Assembly: GCA_020025825.1 (NCBI GenBank)
Contig: JAHHRL010000016.1
Location: forward strand, 1 to 38,794
Source: Faecalibacterium sp.
Lineage (GTDB): Bacteria; Bacillota; Clostridia; Oscillospirales; Ruminococcaceae
Length of the DNA: 38,794 nt
Direction of reading: 5' to 3'
Part shown: piece by piece, positions 1 through 6,834 of the stretch
How positions within the stretch are numbered: the first letter of the stretch is position 1
How the letters are laid out: every line of letters starts with the position of its first letter
Position numbers and translations under genes: made by a program
The notes under the pieces: model-generated
Told to the model about the DNA's origin: nothing
The model's input: the letters and a program-made list of their open reading frames with translations, nothing else
Database searches by the model: none

Positions 1-55
1 GAGCATCTGACTGTTAATCAGAGGGTCGCCTGTTCGAGTCAGGCAAAAGGCGCCA
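1..55 (+). tRNA. tRNA-Asn (GTT), 3' part
   Basis: The anticodon stem is 6-10/18-22, with loop 11-17 and anticodon GTT at 13-15. The T arm is 28-32/40-44 with loop TTCGAGT. The 3' acceptor strand is 45-51, followed by discriminator G and an encoded CCA at 53-55. The acceptor 5' strand and D arm lie before the window. Confidence 0.93.
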
Positions 56-60
56 CAAAG

Positions 61-89
61 GACGATTGCAAAAGCGATCGTCTTTTTTT
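61..89 (+). terminator. Rho-independent terminator after tRNA-Asn
   Basis: A 9-bp stem (61-69/74-82, one G-T pair) with an AAAA loop is followed by seven T. It begins six bases after the CCA and should end the tRNA transcript. I see nothing codable between it and the next hairpin at 207. Confidence 0.85.
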
Positions 90-206
90 ATATCTATTTA
101 AGATGCAAATACCGCCAGACAAGAAAAAGCAGAGGAAAGTTTTGGAAAGTTCGCTGCTGGCGGGAAACAAAAAGATAACGGATGATAACGAATATAGAAT
201 AAAGAA

Positions 207-235
207 AAGCCCGACGGTAAGTGTCGGGCTTTTTT
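207..235 (-). terminator. Terminator of the mutarotase-like gene (bidirectional)
   Basis: A 9-bp stem, 207-215/223-231, has a 7-base loop. T-rich tracts flank it on both strands. It lies 25 bases past the stop codon of the minus-strand gene ending at 260. Confidence 0.8.
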
Positions 236-259
236 ATATTTATGTAATAAGGATAGAAA

Positions 260-1141
260 TTAGACTTTTTCGATTGTGATGCTCCAAGAGCTAGACATTG
301 CTTCGCCCGGCTCCAGAATTTCATGCTTGCCCTCTTCGTTGACACTGTTGGGCCAGCCGTTCCAGGGCTCCATGCAAACAAAAGACTCTGCATCCTGCTG
401 CCACAAAACACCATTTGTAAAGGTAGCATCAGCATCAACAGTAATCTTATGGCCGTTACCGCTGTCAGTCATAACCATGGGGAAGGTAACACCCTTCAGT
501 GCCTGCAAGGAACTGTCGGCACCGGGAATGCGGGTCAGCGTAATCTTTTCGGGCGCCTTGCTTTGTTCTGCCTTGAAGTCAGGTGCATAAGTATCACAGT
601 GAATGTCAAAGGATACATTGTCCAAGTTGGAAGCATTGAAATAAGGATGATAGCCAAAGCTAAAAGGCATGGGTTTTTCGTCCTCATTGATAACGGTCAG
701 CTCAATAGTAGCCTTGTTGCCTTCCAAGTTATAAGTCAGCAGAACAGTAAAATCAAACGGGTACAGGAACTTGGTCAGAGGGCTGGACTCCAAAATTAAA
801 GTAACGCCATCGGGACCAACGCTTTCCACTTCCCAATTGCACAGGGCAGCAAAACCGTGAATTTCCATGGGGTAGTTCACACCATCAAAATTGTGGACAC
901 CATTATCAGGATTGCCGCAGCTGGGGAAAAGCACAGGAATGCCAAAACGAGGGCGATTGCACTGACCAAAATTGGGGTAGCGACGCCACACAAAATCTTC
1001 GCCGTCCAAGGTAAAACCAGTAATCATACCGCCACGCTCGGGGGTGATTGTCAGCTCGGTTTTTGCAACAGGGTCAGAAATGACGTATTGCTCAAAGCAG
1101 GCGCCGCACTCGGTGACATACTGAGTAGTAATCTTATTCAT
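260..1141 (-). CDS. Aldose 1-epimerase (galactose mutarotase-like) family protein
   Basis: This 293-residue protein resembles the GalM/YeaD-like aldose epimerases, which interconvert alpha and beta anomers of free or phosphorylated sugars in the cytoplasm. Visible family features are an early ITPERGGMI strand, the RPRFGIPVLFPSCGN segment, the IHGFA motif near residue 95, FGYHPYF near 165 and CMEPWNGWPNS near the C-terminus. The start was set at the ATG at 1141, because AGGAGGA lies 6 bases upstream (1148-1154); an in-frame ATG at 1177 lacks such a site. The gene stands alone, with its own promoter (1219-1247) and terminator. Substrate is unknown. A role with the galactose-yielding locus at 11-19 kb is possible but not shown. 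Confidence 0.85.
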   Translation of the reverse strand: MNKITTQYVTECGACFEQYVISDPVAKTELTITPERGGMITGFTLDGEDFVWRRYPNFGQCNRPRFGIPVLFPSCGNPDNGVHNFDGVNYPMEIHGFAALCNWEVESVGPDGVTLILESSPLTKFLYPFDFTVLLTYNLEGNKATIELTVINEDEKPMPFSFGYHPYFNASNLDNVSFDIHCDTYAPDFKAEQSKAPEKITLTRIPGADSSLQALKGVTFPMVMTDSGNGHKITVDADATFTNGVLWQQDAESFVCMEPWNGWPNSVNEEGKHEILEPGEAMSSSWSITIEKV

Positions 1142-1218
1142 TGTGAATCCTCCTATGTACAGTGATGTAACATACAATTGCGTTACGGCAAAAGAAATGC
1201 CACATAAAACTTTAGTCT

Positions 1219-1247
1219 ATCATACCACTATACTGAGAAATTGTCTA
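1219..1247 (-). promoter_or_regulatory. Sigma-A promoter of the mutarotase-like gene
   Basis: On the minus strand, TAGACA (1242-1247), a 17-base spacer and TATGAT (1219-1224). It leaves a leader of about 70 bases, which holds the short inverted repeat GTAAC-N10-GTTAC at 1167-1186. Confidence 0.65.
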
Positions 1248-1395
1248 ATAAAATAGTAAAAGTTAAATAGTTTATTTAGCGGTGAACAGAAAAGTGTAAT
1301 AGAAAATAAGCCCTAAAAAATAGTGGGGGCATTTTCTACGCAGTATGATATACCATCGGAGCAGTGCGTTGTATAGGTATAAAAGGACGCCGCTG

Positions 1396-1424
1396 TTGTC
1401 TGCTTTAATAAAAGCTAGTATAAT
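1396..1424 (+). promoter_or_regulatory. Sigma-A promoter of the 72-codon gene
   Basis: TTGTCT (1396-1401), 17 bases, TATAAT (1419-1424). The expected transcript start near 1431 lies about 30 bases before the ATG at 1461. This supports the small gene being real. Confidence 0.7.
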
Positions 1425-1460
1425 TAACGCAAAAAGAACGTACAGAAAGGACATAGCACG

Positions 1461-1679
1461 ATGAAAAAGTTGAGCAGCAATTTTTGTATTAGCCTTAGTG
1501 CAGCGCTTGTGTTTGCTGCAACCTTAGCATGGTATACCGCAGGTATCGCTTATCCGGGGCCGGTGCTAATCGGTGTTGTTGCAGGGGTTGTTACCGCAGC
1601 GGAGCTGTTTGTATTCAGTACGTCTATTAAAAATAAAAGGCCCATTTGGAAAGGCAAGTTTCCATTTGGGCCTTTTTAA
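1461..1679 (+). CDS. Small two-helix membrane protein, stop codon inside terminator
   Basis: I do not recognise this 72-residue protein. It has a short basic N-terminus, two hydrophobic helices (about residues 9-28 and 33-53) separated by a Gly/Pro turn, and a basic aromatic tail ending KGKFPFGPF. A consensus promoter at 1396-1424 and an AAAGGA site 9 bases before the ATG support expression. The last 15 or so codons are encoded by the terminator hairpin at 1635-1677, and the TAA (1677-1679) begins at the last T of the T-run. Transcripts that end normally may therefore lack a complete stop codon. It could also be a spurious frame read into the terminator, but promoter, ribosome site and hydrophobic pattern argue for a gene. 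Confidence 0.6.
   Translation: MKKLSSNFCISLSAALVFAATLAWYTAGIAYPGPVLIGVVAGVVTAAELFVFSTSIKNKRPIWKGKFPFGPF
1635..1677 (+). terminator. Terminator overlapping the end of the small membrane-protein gene
   Basis: AAAAGGCCCA (1635-1644) pairs with TGGGCCTTTT, and an inner GGAAA/TTTCC stem closes a six-base loop, with two mismatched positions between. Five T follow the stem. The whole structure lies within the coding frame of the upstream gene. Confidence 0.8.
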
Positions 1680-1954
1680 TAGGATTAGGCAACTGCGTGC
1701 AACAAGATTTTGTCGGGCAAATGGCAATGGTCTGCGCCCTGCTTTAACGGGATTGCGTAATACAGGTTTATTCTGGTATGGGGAAACCTGATAATGGGAA
1801 AACCAAAAGAAAACTACAGCATTAGAGGAAAAATAACTATGACGCAATATAAAATACGGGAGAAAGTAGCAAAAAGGAGATGTATCTGATATAATATTCA
1901 AGCGGATTTTACACGGTGCAGCATCACCAAAGAGTAGAAAGGTAACAACATATA
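1680..1954 (+). promoter_or_regulatory. Intergenic region with extended -10 promoter of the L,D-transpeptidase
   Basis: TG-A-TATAAT at 1887-1895 is an extended -10 element about 60 bases before the ATG at 1955. I see no good -35. The rest of the interval shows no convincing gene. An AGAAAGG site (1936-1942) precedes the ATG. Confidence 0.5.
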
Positions 1955-2848
1955 ATGGATGAAAATAGAACTGATAATAATATACATCGCCGTTTAAGCC
2001 CCAGCGCAAAACGCAAACAAAAACGTGCACGAGCAAAGCGCCGTTTGGGGATTGTCATTGCAATTCTGGCAATTTTTGTGGCCTTAGGATGGCTGTGGTT
2101 CGTACCCAAATTCTTTGATGCAGAGAAGCCGGCAGCAGCGTCCGGTAATGTGCAGAGCAACGCCGAAAGCCAATTGCCCGAGGAAACCCCGAATGCGGCA
2201 GAATCTGCATCCGGAGAAAGCGAACCTTCATTGACAAGCAGCCAAACCACCGAACTGCCCAGCTCGTCGGCAGAGCAGCCGGAGGACCCCATGAAAAATA
2301 TTAACGTAACCTGGAACACAAAAGGTATCGAGGGCTATGACTACTTAATTGCAATCAACCGTGCAGCGGATTGCGTAACGGTTTACAGCAAAGATGCAGA
2401 CGGCAACTACTTAGTGCCCTTTAAGCCTATGATTTGCTCTACCGGTGAAGATACACCGCTGGGCGAGTACCGTACCATCGAGCAGTATCGCTGGCGCTAT
2501 TTGTTCGGCGATGTGTATGGTCAGTATGCAGTACGTATTGTTGAGCACATTTTGTTCCATTCGGTACCGTATTTGAGCCAGGACCCTGCTGACTTGGAGT
2601 ACGAAGAATTTAACAAGCTCGGTACACCGGCTTCGATGGGGTGTATCCGCTTACAGGTGGCAGACGTAAAGTGGATTTATGATAATTGCCCGCTGGGCAC
2701 ACCGGTTGTCCTGTATGATGATGCAGAAAATCCCGGCCCCTTGGGTAAGCCCAGCTTTACACCGGTTGATGTAACAGACGAAAAAACACGTGGTTGGGAC
2801 CCTACCGACCCGGACCCCCGCAATCCGTGGAATAAGGGAAACGCTTAA
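1955..2848 (+). CDS. L,D-transpeptidase (YkuD domain), membrane-anchored
   Basis: This 297-residue protein forms or remodels peptidoglycan cross-links outside the membrane. A very basic N-terminus (residues 1-31) leads into one transmembrane helix (about 31-50). A Ser/Glu/Ala/Pro-rich linker (about 55-112) and a C-terminal YkuD catalytic domain (about 125-256) follow. The domain shows the conserved H202 in FHSVP and the catalytic motif SMGCIRL, with nucleophile C230 and R232. The type II anchor places the domain on the outer face. The last 30 residues are Asp/Pro/Trp-rich and lie past the domain. The stop codon shares TTAA with the stop of the convergent DUF1622 gene. Confidence 0.9.
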   Translation: MDENRTDNNIHRRLSPSAKRKQKRARAKRRLGIVIAILAIFVALGWLWFVPKFFDAEKPAAASGNVQSNAESQLPEETPNAAESASGESEPSLTSSQTTELPSSSAEQPEDPMKNINVTWNTKGIEGYDYLIAINRAADCVTVYSKDADGNYLVPFKPMICSTGEDTPLGEYRTIEQYRWRYLFGDVYGQYAVRIVEHILFHSVPYLSQDPADLEYEEFNKLGTPASMGCIRLQVADVKWIYDNCPLGTPVVLYDDAENPGPLGKPSFTPVDVTDEKTRGWDPTDPDPRNPWNKGNA

Positions 2849-3204
2849 ACGTCAGACTGAGAGTCTTTATGACTTGGACGGCGCTTTTCCTCTTGGCTCA
2901 ATTCAAAATGAATCAGCAAGCTGAGAATCAGGCGCAGCAGAATAATTAAGCCTAATATCAGAAGCTCGTGAATATCCGGAATGATGATGGTTTTCAAAAT
3001 TTCCGCACCCATCATAAACCCCAGTGCAGTAGCAAGCCCTTCGGCAAGGTTTTCCTTTAACGGCTGATTGCTTTTGTGCAGGACACGCAGCACATAAGCA
3101 AAAAAGCAGCGCAGCAAACTATAAGCGATAATTAGGATACCCATAGTTTCAGCTAAAGCAATCACAACGGGGAGCAGGGTTTCGTTAATGCGTTCCAACA
3201 ACAT
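2845..3204 (-). CDS. DUF1622 family membrane protein
   Basis: This 119-residue protein has three hydrophobic helices (about 10-34, 53-73 and 78-101) and a basic, charged C-terminus. The NLAEGLATALGFMMGAEIL segment followed by Lys-Thr and a hydrophobic stretch resembles the conserved core of DUF1622 proteins, whose function is not known to me. AGGAGAGG precedes the ATG at 3204 by six bases. A TTGACG-N17-TACAAT promoter lies upstream. The gene runs convergently into the L,D-transpeptidase, and I see no terminator hairpin between them. Confidence 0.8.
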   Translation of the reverse strand: MLLERINETLLPVVIALAETMGILIIAYSLLRCFFAYVLRVLHKSNQPLKENLAEGLATALGFMMGAEILKTIIIPDIHELLILGLIILLRLILSLLIHFELSQEEKRRPSHKDSQSDV

Positions 3205-3236
3205 GATGCCTCTCCTTTAGACATAATATTACTTCT

Positions 3237-3265
3237 ATTGTATCGAGGGAATTTAGCTGCGTCAA
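3237..3265 (-). promoter_or_regulatory. Sigma-A promoter of the DUF1622 gene
   Basis: Minus-strand TTGACG (3260-3265), 17-base spacer, TACAAT (3237-3242), about 30 bases before the start codon. Confidence 0.7.
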
Positions 3266-3346
3266 TTGATATAGAAAAGGATTGTGATTTCGTTAAAAAA
3301 GCGAAGCTGCTTTTTGGATACCTATGCCAGAATAACGCAATTTTTA

Positions 3347-3379
3347 TGATATAATGTAGAAAAATGCAGGTTACCTGCA
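3347..3379 (+). promoter_or_regulatory. Extended -10 promoter and start-site palindrome of the trigger-factor gene
   Basis: TG-A-TATAAT lies at 3347-3355. A 7-bp inverted repeat (TGCAGGT/ACCTGCA, 3365-3379, one central base) begins at or just after the expected transcript start. It could be an operator or a 5' stabilising hairpin. Confidence 0.55.
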
Positions 3380-3425
3380 ATAGTTTGCAACGCAATGCGG
3401 AATAGAGAGGAGCGGCACATACAAC

Positions 3426-4715
3426 ATGAAGCAAACGAGTGTTGAGATACCCGAAAAAGACGTATATCGCTTTACATTTACGGCAGATGCACAGGAGCTG
3501 GAAGATGCTGTACAGGCAGCATATTTGCGCAGCCGCAGCCAAATCCAGATTGAAGGCTATGAGAAGGGTGCAGCTGACCGCAAAGCGATTGAGGCGGCAA
3601 AAGGAGAAAGCGTATTTTGGTACGAGGCAATCAACGATTGCATGGCGCAATATGTGCCGGATTTGTTGGATGCTGCCATTGCGGAGTTAGGGCTGTGCCC
3701 CATTACCGATGCCAATTATGAGCTGCTGTATGCTTCTACGGAGAAGGGCTTTGCAGCAACGGCAACATTGGTAAATGAGCCGGACCTTGCAGTGGGCCAG
3801 TATACAGGCTTTACGGCCAAGTGTATGCCAAATCCGGTCAGCGAACAGGACGTAGAGCATTTTATGCAGCGCCGCTGTGCAGCAATGGCTAAAAAGGTGG
3901 AATTTACCGGACCGGTGCAAAAGGGAATGACCGCAGTTATCAACTACGAAGGCTTTTTGTGTGGAAAACCTTTTGCGGGCGGTAAAGCGGATAATCAGCC
4001 AATCGACTTGGGTGCCGGCCGCATGATTCCCGGCTTTGAGGAAGGTATCGAAGGCCACAGCGCAGGCGAAGATTTTGAGATTCATGTAACCTTTCCGGAA
4101 AACTATGGCGCAGCCGAGCTGGCAGGCCAGCCGGCGGTGTTTAAGGCACATTTGGTGCAGGCATACGCAAGGCAGGTGCCACCGTTGGACGATGCTTTTG
4201 CAAAGATGGCTGGTGGAGTGGAAACACTTGCACAATACCGTGTGCAGGTGCGTCAGCAGCTGGAAGAAATGCGCCGCAAAAATGCCATGAATCGGGCAAA
4301 GACGGAAATTGTCCGTCAGCTTGGTATCAATAGTAAGGGTGCATTGCCGCACGCATTGACCGAGGACGTGTTCCAAAACCAAATGCAGCAGCTCCAGCAG
4401 CAGTTGGCAATGACCCACAAAACAGTGCAGGGGTATCTGGCTGAAACAGGGCAAAAAATGGATGACCTAATTGCGCAGCTGCGTGCTGCCGCAGAGGAAC
4501 AGGTGCGGGTCCATATTATATTATTGAAAATTGCTCGTTTGGAGGGCTTGGAGCCTACCGAGGAGCAGGTGGACGAAGAAATTGCAAAGAACGCAAAAAA
4601 GATGGGCTGTACCCCGGAGCAGTACGAGGAAGAAGTGAACCGCCGTACGATTTTCCGTGGTATTTGCGCTGCCCGTGCTGCGGATTTTGTAGTAGAGCAC
4701 AGTATAATCGAATAA
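3426..4715 (+). CDS. Trigger factor family chaperone/peptidyl-prolyl isomerase, divergent paralogue
   Basis: At 429 residues this has the full trigger-factor length and order: N-terminal ribosome-binding domain (about 1-115), FKBP-type isomerase domain (about 155-245, with GRMIPGFEEGIEGHSAGE and VTFPENYG) and C-terminal helical chaperone domain. The family binds nascent chains at the ribosome exit. Here the ribosome-docking loop, GFRKGK in E. coli (residues 43-48), reads GYEKGA (44-49), so the key Arg is Glu and the last Lys is Ala. Trigger-factor genes are commonly beside clpP/clpX; this one is not. I infer a second copy that may act away from the ribosome. The best ribosome site, AGAGGAG, is 13 bases before the ATG, longer than usual. 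Confidence 0.87.
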   Translation: MKQTSVEIPEKDVYRFTFTADAQELEDAVQAAYLRSRSQIQIEGYEKGAADRKAIEAAKGESVFWYEAINDCMAQYVPDLLDAAIAELGLCPITDANYELLYASTEKGFAATATLVNEPDLAVGQYTGFTAKCMPNPVSEQDVEHFMQRRCAAMAKKVEFTGPVQKGMTAVINYEGFLCGKPFAGGKADNQPIDLGAGRMIPGFEEGIEGHSAGEDFEIHVTFPENYGAAELAGQPAVFKAHLVQAYARQVPPLDDAFAKMAGGVETLAQYRVQVRQQLEEMRRKNAMNRAKTEIVRQLGINSKGALPHALTEDVFQNQMQQLQQQLAMTHKTVQGYLAETGQKMDDLIAQLRAAAEEQVRVHIILLKIARLEGLEPTEEQVDEEIAKNAKKMGCTPEQYEEEVNRRTIFRGICAARAADFVVEHSIIE

Positions 4716-4737
4716 TTACGCTGCAATACAGCAAACT

Positions 4738-4771
4738 AAAAAGGACCGCCGTATATACGGCGGTCCTTTTT
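4738..4771. terminator. Bidirectional terminator between the trigger-factor gene and oppA
   Basis: A perfect palindrome, with 5 A, GC-rich arms (GGACCGCC/GGCGGTCC) and 5 T. It can end both the plus-strand gene (stop 4715) and the minus-strand oppA (stop 4799). Confidence 0.9.
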
Positions 4772-4798
4772 GTAAGGGAAGGTTTACCGATAAGGCGG

Positions 4799-6577
4799 TT
4801 ACCTGCCAAATTGTGCATCGTTGTTGCCGGATTTGGTGGTCCACATTTCCAGCTGGTTGATGGGGTCGTTAAAGTCCATAACCCAACCGTTACGGGCAAT
4901 ATCGTATCCGCCCATCTTACGGGTGTCCAAAAAGACCTTCCATTCCTGCGTGTCAATGCTCATATCAATGCCCAGCGCAGCAAAGTCAGACTGAATGGAC
5001 TCTGCAATGGTAACGTGCGGGCCGGGGTTGGTCAGATACTCAAAGGACAGCGGAGTTTCAGAGCTCAGCATACCGTCATCGCCAACAACCAGACCGGCAG
5101 CACCCAGCAGGTTGGTGATTTCCTCGGTGTTGTCAGCAGCGGGGTCAAAGTAACCCAGTGCATCGGGAACCGGATAGGTGTAAGCATCGTCGTTTTCACG
5201 GAACATACCGCCGTGGCCGTCAGCTGCAACGTCAACAACAAAGCAGTTTGCAGGAACTTCACCGGCCTGCGTAATGGTTTCCACAATGTAATCACGGTCG
5301 ATTGCCAGGCACAGTGCCTTACGCAGTGCGCAAGCCTGCTGGGCAGTACGGCCGGCATTCATCACTTCGCTGTTGACGTTGTTGGAAATGTAGTAGGTGC
5401 CCAAGTACGGGTCAAGGTGCAGTTCCTTACCCTGCTTCAGCTTTTCCATTTCGTCGGCAGGAATGTGGCCGTAGACAAAGTCCAAATCTCCGCTGGTAAA
5501 GGCGGTGTAAATAGCGGAAGTATCCTCGCTAAGCATAAAGTACAGCTTCGGCATAGAAACTTCGGATGCCAGTGCAAAGTTGGGGTTGGCCTCGAGAACC
5601 ATGCTCTCGCCGTGTTTCCACTGGGTCATGGTGTAAGCGCCATTGGTAACAAAGCCTGCCTCCAGTGTCCATGCACTGGGCTTAGTGCCGTCCGGGCTTG
5701 CAGCCTCCACGTGCTTTTGCGGAACCGGGTAGAAGGTGGGGAATGCACACAAATCCAAGAAGTAGGGGCAGGGTGCAAGCAGATGTACCGTAAACTGCTT
5801 GCCGTCGGCGGAAGCCTCAACCTTCAGGGTGCCGTCATCATTTTTTGCGATAATGTCAAACATGTAGCTGTAGTCGGAAGCAGTTTCCGGCTTGACAACA
5901 CGGTTCCAAGAGTATAAGAAGTCGTTAGCGTCCAGTTTTTCGCCGTCGGACCACTTCAAACCGTCACGCAGGGTAAAGGTGTATACCATGCCGTCCTCAG
6001 AAACAGTGTAGGATGCTGCACAGCCGGGAACAATCTTTGCGGCGCCGTCGTAAGTCATCAGGCCAAGGAACAGATTGCATGCTAGGCAGCCGGCATCCAG
6101 AGAGGTGGTCAACGCAGGGTCAACGTAATCGGGCTCAGGTCCCAGATTCAGGTTCAGGCTTGCGTTGTTGTTGTTTGCATTCTTCATACCGTAGAAACGC
6201 TTCATGCCGAACACGTTGTTGTACAGGTTGGACACATATTCCTTCTGCAGGTATTTATCCTTGTAGAAGTAAAGCGGCATCAAAGCCCAGGTATCCATCA
6301 AAATATCTTCTGCTTCGTGCATCAAAGCTTCACGCTTGTCAAAATCGGATTCGGTACGAATTTGATCGATGAGAGGATCAAACTTGTTCTGCCAGTCGCC
6401 AAGCGCTTCGGCAGCTTTGTCAAACTCGGCCAGAATGGTGCCGTAGTCACCGGTACTGGCGGAACCAGAAGTAGTGTTACCATTGCCATTGCCTTTGCCA
6501 CCGCAAGCGGTTAAAGCAGCAGCTGCGGCAACAAGACCAGTGCCCTGTAAAAAGGAACGACGAGAAATCAGCTTCAT
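4799..6577 (-). CDS. oppA: Oligopeptide ABC transporter substrate-binding lipoprotein, circularly permuted OppA
   Basis: This 592-residue protein is the extracellular peptide-binding subunit for the oppBCDF importer upstream. The signal peptide has a twin-arginine-like SRRSFLQ and a lipobox LTAC (C25). The domain order is unusual. Residues about 60-133 (FDPLIDQIR, KREALMHEAEDILM, LMPLYFYKDKYLQK, then a VFGMKRFYG end) match what is normally the C-terminus of the SBP_bac_5 family. The normal mature N-terminus (LNLNLGPEPDYVDPAL) only starts at about residue 141. It is followed in normal order by TFTLRDGLKWSDG, DANDFLYSW and, at the very end, GWVMDFNDP, MWTTKSGNNDAQFGR and the stop. In ordinary relatives that last stretch continues directly into the segment found here at the N-terminus. 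The protein looks complete but circularly permuted. The gene has its own promoter at 6648-6676. Confidence 0.9.
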   Translation of the reverse strand: MKLISRRSFLQGTGLVAAAAALTACGGKGNGNGNTTSGSASTGDYGTILAEFDKAAEALGDWQNKFDPLIDQIRTESDFDKREALMHEAEDILMDTWALMPLYFYKDKYLQKEYVSNLYNNVFGMKRFYGMKNANNNNASLNLNLGPEPDYVDPALTTSLDAGCLACNLFLGLMTYDGAAKIVPGCAASYTVSEDGMVYTFTLRDGLKWSDGEKLDANDFLYSWNRVVKPETASDYSYMFDIIAKNDDGTLKVEASADGKQFTVHLLAPCPYFLDLCAFPTFYPVPQKHVEAASPDGTKPSAWTLEAGFVTNGAYTMTQWKHGESMVLEANPNFALASEVSMPKLYFMLSEDTSAIYTAFTSGDLDFVYGHIPADEMEKLKQGKELHLDPYLGTYYISNNVNSEVMNAGRTAQQACALRKALCLAIDRDYIVETITQAGEVPANCFVVDVAADGHGGMFRENDDAYTYPVPDALGYFDPAADNTEEITNLLGAAGLVVGDDGMLSSETPLSFEYLTNPGPHVTIAESIQSDFAALGIDMSIDTQEWKVFLDTRKMGGYDIARNGWVMDFNDPINQLEMWTTKSGNNDAQFGR

Positions 6578-6647
6578 AATAATTTTTCCCCTCTCAATAT
6601 AATGATGTAAATACTGTCCGCTAACAGTGGACGGATTTATTGTGGCT

Positions 6648-6676
6648 ATTATATGCTTTTCTTCAGTGCTTTACAA
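6648..6676 (-). promoter_or_regulatory. Sigma-A promoter of oppA
   Basis: Minus-strand TTGTAA (6671-6676), 17-base spacer, TATAAT (6648-6653). The leader to the ATG is about 65 bases and ends in a GAGAGGGG ribosome site. It lies in the 257-base gap after oppF, so oppA can be expressed above the rest of the operon. Confidence 0.8.
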
Positions 6677-6834
6677 GCATGAATTAAAAATGTTACGATT
6701 TTGCAACCATTTTAGTGAATAGCAGGAGAAATAGACTCGTAGAAGTACAAATCTTTGCCGAGAAAAGGAAAAGACTGCATTCAAATCGGCATAACTTGTA
6801 CTTGATACAAGGACATTTTTACTTAAAATGAGGC

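Noticed and set aside
1272..1454. Short minus-strand hydrophobic frame upstream of the 72-codon gene.
   Set aside because: It overlaps the promoter at 1396-1424 and has no ribosome site.
1461..1679. Considered as an ArfA/BrfA ribosome-rescue factor.
   Set aside because: The gene layout is similar, but the protein is hydrophobic with two helices and lacks the basic hydrophilic tail of those factors.
4664..5917. Plus-strand open frame opposite oppA.
   Set aside because: It starts inside the trigger-factor gene, crosses the bidirectional terminator and has no recognisable product.
4799..6577. The odd OppA order read as a truncation or frameshift.
   Set aside because: The missing C-terminal block is present in frame behind the signal peptide, the frame is uninterrupted and a terminator follows the stop, so permutation fits better.
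6798..6815. Inverted repeat CTTGTA/TACAAG downstream of oppF as a terminator.
   Set aside because: The stem is short and A/T-rich and lacks a T-run.
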